DNA of 64,000 nucleotides from Pedobacter sp. PAMC26386 (GTDB taxonomy: Bacteria; Bacteroidota; Bacteroidia; Sphingobacteriales; Sphingobacteriaceae), in the NCBI GenBank assembly GCA_014302835.1, contig CP060294.1:1612001-1676000 (forward strand). Reading direction: 5' to 3'. Under the pieces are notes generated by a model that was given only the letters and a program-made list of their open reading frames with translations, searched no databases and was not told the DNA's origin. Made by a program: the position numbers and the translations under genes. Below, piece after piece: positions 8,604-14,731 of this stretch (the stretch's first letter is position 1; each line of letters begins with the position of its first letter).

Positions 8604-8623
8604 AAAATTATAAACTTAAAAAT

Positions 8624-9007
8624 ATGCGTGCTTACGAAGCTTTACACCAACTAGCGGAACGTTTCGCTCCAATGTCAGAAAAGTCCGGAATCGATTTACA
8701 ATCTCAATCCTCTCAAAATTATATGAAGGTTTTAGATGAAGAAGAAACCATTCAGAAAATTGAAGACGCGAACAAAATCATAGAAAACGCAATTAATAAT
8801 GACCAGATAACCGAAGCTGAAAAAGATCAGCTTATGAAAAAAGTGCAAATGGTTCCGCCCCGTAAATTGGAGCATAAAGCAGTGGCTATTCTGGAAAAAT
8901 GGTGGGTTAGGTATATTATTTCAATGCTATTTGTTTGGGTTCAACCCAAAATTCAAAATTACTTAAATCCTCCACCTCCAACTGAGGAACATTACGAAGG
9001 AGATTAA
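8624..9007 (+). CDS. Helical membrane protein of the element
   Basis: The 127-residue protein is helical and acidic over its first 85 residues (EEETIQKIEDANKIIENAINNDQITEAEKDQL, coiled-coil-like). A hydrophobic span then begins near residue 91 (WWVRYIISMLFVWVQ), and a short Pro-rich acidic tail ends the protein. It has a separate unit of its own, with a hairpin terminator before and after it. No family is recognised. A structural or host-membrane role is possible. Confidence 0.65.
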   Translation: MRAYEALHQLAERFAPMSEKSGIDLQSQSSQNYMKVLDEEETIQKIEDANKIIENAINNDQITEAEKDQLMKKVQMVPPRKLEHKAVAILEKWWVRYIISMLFVWVQPKIQNYLNPPPPTEEHYEGD

Positions 9008-9013
9008 TAAATC

Positions 9014-9043
9014 AAATGCCCACTATAATAAGTGGGCATTTTT
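9014..9043 (+). terminator. Rho-independent terminator in element
   Basis: AAATGCCCACT (9014-9024) pairs perfectly with AGTGGGCATTT (9031-9041) around a 6-base loop and runs into further T residues. It lies directly after the helical membrane protein gene. Confidence 0.8.
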
Positions 9044-9056
9044 AATTTAAACTATT

Positions 9057-9512
9057 ATGATTGGTTTTTTAAAAAATAATGCGGGATTACTCGCAATTGC
9101 GGGTGTTGGCTTAGCTGGGATATTCGCTCTAAAAAAAATGTTAGGCACAAACACCCCCGACACACATGCTGTAAATACTGCTGGTGTATTTAAAACATTT
9201 GAAGCTGATGCAAATGTTAAAAAGAATCTTACAACTACTGTTATAAATGACGCTGATGCTATTCAGGTAGCTATTTATGGCAGTTTTGGCTTTGGAACTG
9301 ACGAAATATCCATTTTTAAAATAATGGACAAGTACACTACATCTAGTCAAGTTAAGGCTTTGTATCTCTCTTATGGCGAACGGTATACTGGTGGTTCATT
9401 TATTAAGACTGGTTTTTATAAGGTCAATTTAGTAATTGCCTTAAGGAGCGAACTAAATGAAAAAGGTTGGTTACGCGTATCAAATAAATTTAAAATGGCC
9501 GGATTAATTTAA
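9057..9512 (+). CDS. Membrane-anchored annexin-like protein
   Basis: This 151-residue protein has an N-terminal membrane anchor (residues about 9-28, AGLLAIAGVGLAGIFALKKM) and a C-terminal domain resembling one annexin repeat. The resemblance is NDADAIQVAI (64-73), GFGTDE (78-83, matching the annexin GxGTDE calcium-loop motif), a helix ending QVKALYLSYGERY, and LVIALRSEL (125-133, like the annexin ..L..DLKSEL end). Eukaryotic annexins use four such repeats to bind acidic membranes with calcium; a single anchored repeat is unusual. In a membrane-containing virion it could organise the lipid layer, which is inference. The match is by eye, so chance similarity is possible. Confidence 0.6.
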   Translation: MIGFLKNNAGLLAIAGVGLAGIFALKKMLGTNTPDTHAVNTAGVFKTFEADANVKKNLTTTVINDADAIQVAIYGSFGFGTDEISIFKIMDKYTTSSQVKALYLSYGERYTGGSFIKTGFYKVNLVIALRSELNEKGWLRVSNKFKMAGLI

Positions 9513-9531
9513 CTCTTTAAATGTAATAAAC

Positions 9532-9957
9532 ATGATCTTACCTAAAGGACAAATAATAAACTCGTTAGATTTCATAGAAGATTTTCTTGAAAGAAATTAC
9601 GCACAAAAAAAAATACGAAGTATTACCCCTTATAGCTTTACGATTGGTAGTAATAACAACAATGAGGGTTTGAGTTACCAATATGGTTTAACAAAATCTT
9701 TGTTTTTTGGTCAATTACAGCTATCTGTTAATCCAAATAATAATAACCTTCAAGACGAAAGGATTGTTATAAAATACCGTTCATACTTCAATCATACTCC
9801 GTTTTATAAATTTATTACACGCTTTGTAGAAAAGGAAAATTTAATTAATGAGGCATCAAATTCAATTGAATTGTTTGATGACTTAGTAATCACTCAGCAG
9901 TCTACTAAGTATGACTTTTACTTTACTTTCATTGGTTTTAAAATTGATTTAATATAA
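9532..9957 (+). CDS. Element protein, unknown, beta-rich
   Basis: This 141-residue soluble protein has alternating polar/hydrophobic strands (RSITPYSFTIGS, FFGQLQLSVNPNNNN, YDFYFTFIGFKIDLI) and an Asn-rich loop. It lacks a signal or membrane span. It lies among the virion-type genes and could be a minor capsid or vertex protein, but this is based on location. Its TAA stop overlaps the next ATG by one base (TAATG), indicating translational coupling. Confidence 0.6.
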   Translation: MILPKGQIINSLDFIEDFLERNYAQKKIRSITPYSFTIGSNNNNEGLSYQYGLTKSLFFGQLQLSVNPNNNNLQDERIVIKYRSYFNHTPFYKFITRFVEKENLINEASNSIELFDDLVITQQSTKYDFYFTFIGFKIDLI

Positions 9958-10202
9958 TGGCTTACTATCGTTCAAATACTTACAGAAAGGCAAGGCCGGG
10001 ACGTAAGTCAAGTAATTTAGTTGCATATTATAGGCAGTTAAGTGCTTTACATAGAAAATTTGGTGATTTACAAAAGGCTAATTATTACGCTTCAAAGGTA
10101 AATTCACCGGATTATCTTAATAACCCGATCACCCCTTTTAGACGTGGTGGTAACGGTTATTATAAAAAGAATTTTTCAAGTCGTTCACGATATAAATCTT
10201 AA
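9957..10202 (+). CDS. Small Arg/Lys/Tyr-rich protein
   Basis: The 81-residue product is strongly basic and rich in Tyr and Ser (MAYYRSNTYRKARPGRKSSN at the start, FSSRSRYKS at the end), typical of small nucleic-acid-binding or condensing phage proteins. No family is recognised. It starts on the stop codon of the preceding gene. Confidence 0.6.
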   Translation: MAYYRSNTYRKARPGRKSSNLVAYYRQLSALHRKFGDLQKANYYASKVNSPDYLNNPITPFRRGGNGYYKKNFSSRSRYKS

Positions 10203-10206
10203 TCGT

Positions 10207-10329
10207 ATGACTTTTAAAATCGATTACTCAACAATGTTTGCTGATTTAGGAAAAATTAGATTCCGCTTGGTATCTACTCCTACTATTGTTCCTGCGTTAT
10301 TCATATTAAATAAATCATCATGTCGTTAG
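10207..10329 (+). CDS. 40-residue protein, uncertain
   Basis: ATG at 10207 lies 5 bases after the previous stop, and the frame runs 40 codons, ending 10 bases inside the next gene. The sequence (MTFKIDYSTMFADLGKIRF..., then a short hydrophobic stretch TIVPALFIL) has no recognised family. Spacing fits a coupled small gene filling the gap, but the frame could be chance. Confidence 0.4.
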   Translation: MTFKIDYSTMFADLGKIRFRLVSTPTIVPALFILNKSSCR

Positions 10330-11402
10330 CATTTCAAAAATTAAATGGAGCGGGGACTGTTGCCACTGCTCAGTTGGATGTTCTTAAAGGAATATTAGAA
10401 GAGTTGAAGCGTCCTAAATCTGACTTATATCTTACTGCACGTTTATTTGAGCCTGTTGCACCGTTAGCTCCAATTACAAAAACATGGTTATTAGATTTCA
10501 ATTCTGGGCCGAATGATCGTATTCAATTTGATGGTCGTTATTTTGGTAAATGGACAATTAATTATATGAGTTTGCGCGTTGCTATTGGTAATGGGGATGT
10601 AAGGCGTTCTGTAGGTCGTTTATGGGACGATCAGGACGTTGTCGCCCAAACTGGAACAACAATTCATGGAAATGATCAGGCACAATGGAATGCTGACCAT
10701 GCTGAACATTTCGGTTATGCTACTTCTATGTCACTAAATGCGATAGCAAGTGACGACCCTTGGCATTCTTTACAGGTTCAATTAATTGGTTTTAAAGTCC
10801 CTGAGCCAACAACTATTATACCTCCTGTTTTACACGACATCTTTTTTAGTTATCCTGTTGGCAATGGTTCTATTGCTTTTACTGCCGGTGATAAACAAAG
10901 TAATCAATTTACAACTGGTGTATCGCCCGGTGATGGTTTACCTGCCTTAATGGCTTATGCCTCTCCAAGTGTTTTTTTTAAAAATTTGGGAGAAGTTCAA
11001 AATTATTTAAGAATTGCAACTCCTAATATGGTCAAGGATATTGCACCATTATCAGAAGTCGTACTTGATTCTTTCTTTTTACAGGATGCAAATTATAACT
11101 TGGTAATTCAGAAACTGCCTTTAACTCAAAATTTTACTTTTATTAATAAAGAATCTCTTGATATACCAATTCAGCTTGTCGTTGATGGTATCAATACAGA
11201 TTATAAACTTTTGGGTAATACTAATACTGGTTTAGGTTTTACTTATCCCCATACGTTTTCAATAGTTAATAAAGGAATATACGAACTGTTAATTACTGTT
11301 GATGGTGTACTCCATTCGGTTAATGTTGGTAGTCAGTACCCTTTACCTGATTATTTTGGAGTGACTAAGACTTTTTCTTTTAATTATCTTCCTCAACCCT
11401 AA
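10320..11402 (+). CDS. Large virion-protein candidate (capsid or spike)
   Basis: At 360 residues this is the longest structural-type gene of the element. A short helical N-terminus (TAQLDVLKGILEELKRPKSD) is followed by a beta-rich body with many aromatic and Gly/Asn residues, such as RIQFDGRYFGKWTINYMSLRV and the C-terminal VTKTFSFNYLP. No signal peptide, membrane span or enzyme motif is seen. It lies directly upstream of the lysozymes. It could be a vertex spike or receptor-binding protein, or the major capsid protein instead of the 7105 gene. The function is inferred from size and place only. Confidence 0.6.
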   Translation: MSLAFQKLNGAGTVATAQLDVLKGILEELKRPKSDLYLTARLFEPVAPLAPITKTWLLDFNSGPNDRIQFDGRYFGKWTINYMSLRVAIGNGDVRRSVGRLWDDQDVVAQTGTTIHGNDQAQWNADHAEHFGYATSMSLNAIASDDPWHSLQVQLIGFKVPEPTTIIPPVLHDIFFSYPVGNGSIAFTAGDKQSNQFTTGVSPGDGLPALMAYASPSVFFKNLGEVQNYLRIATPNMVKDIAPLSEVVLDSFFLQDANYNLVIQKLPLTQNFTFINKESLDIPIQLVVDGINTDYKLLGNTNTGLGFTYPHTFSIVNKGIYELLITVDGVLHSVNVGSQYPLPDYFGVTKTFSFNYLPQP

Positions 11403-11404
11403 TT

Positions 11405-11899
11405 ATGAATTATTCCTATAAAGCTGAAAAATTAATCCGATTCAGAGAGGCATGTGTACTTTTTGCTTACGACGACTCGACTGGTAAAGCTCCTGTTAAT
11501 GGAGTTTTCAAAGGAAATCCAACCATAGGTTGGGGTCACTTAATTACATCTGCTGATAAATATATGTTAGCTAAGGGTTTTAAACTTACTCAGCGTCAAG
11601 CTGATGACCTACACGCAAAGGATATGCAACAAAAAGCTAAAGAAGTTACAAGTTATTTAAAAGTTCGTGTTTCACAGGATACCTTTGACGCACTTGTTTC
11701 CTTTGCTTTTAATTACTCACCTAAATGGGTGAAGCAGATAACTGACAAGCTAAATAGCGGTAGACCACTTGAGTATGTAGCAAATATGTTTATGGAGCGT
11801 AGTAAAAGCGTTAAGTTCCTTCAAAAATGCCGTTATGCAGATGCAATGTTAATGCTTAAAGGTTTAGTCATTAATCCCGAAAATGTAAAATTAAGCTGA
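11405..11899 (+). CDS. GH24 phage lysozyme
   Basis: This 164-residue protein belongs to the T4-lysozyme-like GH24 family of N-acetylmuramidases, which cut peptidoglycan. The catalytic pattern is visible as Glu15 (FREAC), Asp24 (AYDDS) and Thr40 in PTIGWGH. The Glu-8-Asp spacing is standard, while about 10 extra residues separate Asp24 from the Thr. There is no signal peptide, so release needs a holin or entry via the virion. A second GH24 gene begins on its stop codon. The family is clear; whether it acts in entry or lysis cannot be decided from sequence. Confidence 0.85.
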   Translation: MNYSYKAEKLIRFREACVLFAYDDSTGKAPVNGVFKGNPTIGWGHLITSADKYMLAKGFKLTQRQADDLHAKDMQQKAKEVTSYLKVRVSQDTFDALVSFAFNYSPKWVKQITDKLNSGRPLEYVANMFMERSKSVKFLQKCRYADAMLMLKGLVINPENVKLS

Positions 11900-12399
11900 T
11901 GAAGTATTCTAACAAACTTTTCTCTTTCATGGTAGCCATGGAAGGAAGTATACCATATGTTTATTTAGATAATGCTGGATATCGTACTGTTGGAATAGGT
12001 TGTAGGGTTTATACAACTGAATATGATAAGTATTCCAAAAATAATCCTATGCCGGATTCATTGGTTAATAGTTTATTTTGGATAAGGGCAAAAGAGTATA
12101 TCAATGCCGTTGAAGGTAGCATAAAAGTACCTTTGATTGGTTACCAATTTGACGCTCTTATTAGTATGGCGTTCAATATAGGTTCAGCTGGATTTATTAA
12201 TTCATCGCTTGTAAAGGCGATCAATAGTGGTAAAACAGGTTTGGCCTTAAAGCCTTTTTTTGATGCTTGGAACAAATCCACTAATCAGAAAACTAAGATT
12301 AAATCTATTAATAGTATACTGGCCGAAAGACGCGGTATAGAATACCACTTATTCACCACTGGTGAATATATTTCATATAATGGAAAAAAAAAGTCTTAG
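11899..12399 (+). CDS. Second GH24 phage lysozyme
   Basis: The 166-residue protein overlaps the previous stop by one base (TGATG). It shows the GH24 triad at Glu15 (MEGS), Asp24 (YLDNAG) and Thr30 (RTVGIG), with standard E-8-D-5-T spacing; the usual His after GxG is Cys (GIGC). The sequence differs a lot from the upstream lysozyme, so this is an old duplication or a separate acquisition. Two tandem muramidases may divide labour between virion entry and cell lysis, which is inference. Confidence 0.85.
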   Translation: MKYSNKLFSFMVAMEGSIPYVYLDNAGYRTVGIGCRVYTTEYDKYSKNNPMPDSLVNSLFWIRAKEYINAVEGSIKVPLIGYQFDALISMAFNIGSAGFINSSLVKAINSGKTGLALKPFFDAWNKSTNQKTKIKSINSILAERRGIEYHLFTTGEYISYNGKKKS

Positions 12400-12435
12400 C
12401 CAATGGTACTTTTAACAGTGGCTCTTTTCTTTTGC
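12400..12435 (+). terminator. Weak terminator after lysozymes
   Basis: GCCA and TGGC can form a short imperfect stem around TGGTACTTTTAACAG, followed by the T-rich CTCTTTTCTTTT. It separates the structural/lysis block from the replication gene. Confidence 0.35.
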
Positions 12436-12494
12436 TCCCTCTTTTAGCTTTAGTCTATTTCTTTAGAAAAAAAATCAAATTTTAACTTTCTCTT

Positions 12495-13904
12495 ATGTTA
12501 GATACAATTCACTTTCGTATTCATAACCTCCATAAAAATGCAACCATTAAAAATCAGCTTGCCACAACAGACAAAAAAGGTTCAACCTCTGCCGAGGTAT
12601 CTCGGTCTACTCTTGAAATTTTGGAAGGCGATAAAGTTCGCATACACTTGTTTCACGATAGGGATAACATTCTCCCTTTTGTTCGTCGTTCTAGCTTCAA
12701 TATCCCCTCTTCTCATTATACTGTATCTTATACACTTAACGAAGTAAGAGACTTTATTGATTTTAATGTTTCGATACCTAAATTTGAATGGGGTACGAAT
12801 GTTTTGCAGTATATTCCATACTATGACCAGTCCCCGACTGCTATGTATAATCTTATAAGTGTTTTCTTTAAGAAATTCTTTGGTTATCTTAATTCAACCC
12901 CGGATATGAGAGATCTACAGATTTGCCGTTTAGACCTTTGCTATAATCAGTTTTTTGTGGACAAACAGCAAGCATTGACGTATTTAAATTGTCAAAAAGA
13001 GCTTTGTGTAAAATATGCCAGGTCATCTAAAAATAACTTTCGAACTTACGAAACGTCATTATTTTACCATACAAGACGTTACTCATTTAAAATATATCAC
13101 AAAGGGACTGAGTTTGAACAGAATGACAGAAAAGAGATGTTAAAACGTAATGCAGACAATCTACATGTTTTGACTATATCGGATGATCAACGGCATTTAC
13201 TGCAAAAAAGTCAATACAAAAAAGCCTCTATTAATAAATTACAACATGAGGCAGATCGCATTTTAAGGTATGAAATGACCTTTAGAACGGCTTACATGGA
13301 TTATATTATTAAGCACCATATTTTTAAAGAAGCTGACAGTAAAAGTATTTATACTAGTGTATTTAAGAGGATGACACAATATGATAATACTGTAGCTAGA
13401 AAAGTGATTGATAAGTTTCAAAATACTAGTTTAAACTTTTTTATGGAGACTGAATGGGATACACCTAGTAAGGATTTAAATGTTTATATTGATAATTTGA
13501 AGGGGACATTTAATTTTCAAATATTTAATATCATGTACGAACGATTTTGGAAAAAAGTTAAAGATTATCAACTCAATATTCCAATGACACCGTATGATGT
13601 TATGGCAAAGATTAATAGTGTTAATGATATTACAGAACTAAAGAATAATATGTTACCGAAAAGACTACAGAAATCCACTAAGGATGTAAATAGATTGTTG
13701 GTATTGGCTATGCTTTCGCAATATATGGATGTTGAAAACCTTAAACGCTATTTACCTAAAAGTAGCTTTTTCAGGATGAAAGGCGAGCTGAATAAAATGG
13801 GAATAAACATGTATAATAATAATCATACGATACCAGCTCCTCCTATTGATTATTTGGAATATAGATATATATTTGGTAGTAAATTTAACCTAACATTAAA
13901 ATGA
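12495..13904 (+). CDS. gpII/X-like rolling-circle replication initiator
   Basis: The 469-residue protein resembles replication initiators of the phage gpII/X (Phage_CRI) type, which nick one strand at the origin and start rolling-circle replication. Signature-like segments are ICRLDLCYNQF (about 143-153), FKIYHKGTEFE (about 198-208) and LRYEMTFR (about 257-264), matching the RLD, K-Y-K-E and R-E blocks of that family. A canonical HUH motif is not obvious. The C-terminal part is helical and basic. It is the only replication gene of the element and is followed by a 4-base overlap (ATGA) with the last gene. I am fairly confident of the role, less of the exact family. Confidence 0.7.
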   Translation: MLDTIHFRIHNLHKNATIKNQLATTDKKGSTSAEVSRSTLEILEGDKVRIHLFHDRDNILPFVRRSSFNIPSSHYTVSYTLNEVRDFIDFNVSIPKFEWGTNVLQYIPYYDQSPTAMYNLISVFFKKFFGYLNSTPDMRDLQICRLDLCYNQFFVDKQQALTYLNCQKELCVKYARSSKNNFRTYETSLFYHTRRYSFKIYHKGTEFEQNDRKEMLKRNADNLHVLTISDDQRHLLQKSQYKKASINKLQHEADRILRYEMTFRTAYMDYIIKHHIFKEADSKSIYTSVFKRMTQYDNTVARKVIDKFQNTSLNFFMETEWDTPSKDLNVYIDNLKGTFNFQIFNIMYERFWKKVKDYQLNIPMTPYDVMAKINSVNDITELKNNMLPKRLQKSTKDVNRLLVLAMLSQYMDVENLKRYLPKSSFFRMKGELNKMGINMYNNNHTIPAPPIDYLEYRYIFGSKFNLTLK

Positions 13905-14329
13905 AAAACATATTATTGCTCTTTTTGCTTTTTGCAACTATTGTTGTTAAAGCTCAGGACACGCCATTAGATGAAAAAGAAGGAGTGTCACTTTCTTATA
14001 AAATTATTAAACTTAAAGAAGATGCTAAAAAGGATACTTATTTAATCACTGTTAAAGCAACGAATAAAAGTGATTCAGATTTGTTTTATGAGGCGTCAAG
14101 TAATAAAGTAAATCCCTTTTTTGCTTCGGCTACTGTCAGGAATGGTGATACTGACATTTATATTACTGGTTTAGAGAGTAAGTTGTATACAGCTAATAAA
14201 GCTTTGTTTTATATTAAAAAAGGTGGTTCTGTTAGCTCGGATAAAGAATTTAAGATTGCTAAAGGTACTTTACCTGTAATTACTAGCGAATTTCTGACTC
14301 CTTTAAAGAACATAAGTGAAATAAGGTAA
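13901..14329 (+). CDS. Secreted accessory protein of the element
   Basis: This 142-residue protein has a clear Sec signal peptide (MKNILLLFLLFATIVVKAQ) and a soluble beta-rich body (VSLSYKIIKLKEDAKKD, YLITVKATNKSDSDLFYEASS). Export to the periplasm or cell surface is expected. It overlaps the initiator gene by four bases (ATGA) and is the last gene before the terminator and right junction. An exported protein beside the replication gene of a prophage is a typical place for a superinfection-exclusion or host-fitness gene, but no family is recognised. Confidence 0.65.
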   Translation: MKNILLLFLLFATIVVKAQDTPLDEKEGVSLSYKIIKLKEDAKKDTYLITVKATNKSDSDLFYEASSNKVNPFFASATVRNGDTDIYITGLESKLYTANKALFYIKKGGSVSSDKEFKIAKGTLPVITSEFLTPLKNISEIR

Positions 14330-14369
14330 GTACTTTCTTATTTTATAAAAATTTATTAAAAATAATTTG

Positions 14370-14399
14370 AAAAAGCTTTGATTTATCAAGGCTTTTTTT
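14370..14399 (+). terminator. Rho-independent terminator at element end
   Basis: AAAAAGCTTTGA (14370-14381) pairs with TCAAGGCTTTTT (14386-14397) with one G-T wobble and runs into a T-tract ending at 14399. It closes the initiator/accessory operon about 60 bases before the right junction. Confidence 0.8.
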
Positions 14400-14457
14400 G
14401 TATCTTCATGGTGTTGAATCGGTTACCCTCCTACCGATGGTTAAAAACAGTTAACAT

Positions 14458-14485
14458 TTAGTTCATAATGTTAATTATATAACAT
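14458..14485 (+). repeat. dif-like Xer site, right junction (attR)
   Basis: The layout is TTAGTTCATAA (14458-14468), centre TGTTAA (14469-14474) and TTATATAACAT (14475-14485). Bases 14464-14484 are identical to 5149-5169 while the outer flanks differ, as expected for a site-specific integration junction. It lies between two convergent host transcription units, a normal setting for chromosomal dif. Confidence 0.75.
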
Positions 14486-14659
14486 TTATAATACAAGGAA
14501 TAAGATGAGGATTTGGAGGTTTTACAGCCCAATTTTGAAATAAATAAAGAATTTCTATGGTTTCAAAATACTGTTTATGAGTGAGTTATATTGAATTGAC
14601 TATGTATACTACGCATAAGTAGCAGACACCCTTACAACCAATCTAAATTTAAGAAAATA

Positions 14660-14725
14660 TTCTTACAACAGACTCATTCCTGCATAACTTATTATAAGTA
14701 TTACGGATTGAGTCTGTTGTAAGAA
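14660..14725 (-). terminator. Terminator of TonB receptor gene
   Basis: A perfect 17-bp inverted repeat, TTCTTACAACAGACTCA (14660-14676) and TGAGTCTGTTGTAAGAA (14709-14725), is followed on the - strand by ATATTTTCTT. It lies 7 bases after the receptor stop codon. The loop contains a second small palindrome, ACTTATTATAAGT. Confidence 0.75.
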
Positions 14726-14731
14726 GTTCAA

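Larger units (their letters stand above)
5149..14484 (+). mobile_element. Xer-integrated FLiP-like provirus
   Basis: A 21-bp perfect direct repeat (5149-5169 and 14464-14484) bounds a block of about 20 closely packed + strand genes; one unit is 9,315 bp. Recognisable parts are a gpII/X-like replication initiator, two GH24 lysozymes, several one-span membrane proteins, short Arg/Lys-rich proteins and two larger candidate virion proteins. There is no integrase, transposase, terminase, portal, tail gene or Zot-like ATPase. From knowledge of the family, FLiP is a membrane-containing icosahedral ssDNA phage of Flavobacterium with a circular genome of about 9.2 kb, and Xer-site integration without a recombinase gene is known for CTX-type ssDNA phages. 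Combining the two here is inference. A plasmid-like satellite or a degraded virus is the alternative, but every frame looks intact. Confidence 0.75.
14330..14731. other. Intergenic region spanning right element junction
   Basis: No gene was found. In order it contains the element's final terminator (14370-14399), a short hairpin (ATCGGT 14418-14423 / ACCGAT 14433-14438, loop TACCCTCCT), the dif-like right junction (14458-14485), about 170 bases of plain host sequence, and the terminator of the TonB receptor gene (14660-14725). The hairpin at 14418-14438 is a candidate for part of the replication origin in the circular form, since it lies between the initiator operon and the recombination site. 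Confidence 0.55.

Noticed and set aside
5149..14484. Inovirus (filamentous) prophage
   Set aside because: The initiator and Xer sites fit, but there is no Zot/pI ATPase, no typical tiny coat or pIII-like adhesin order, and two lysozymes imply release by lysis.
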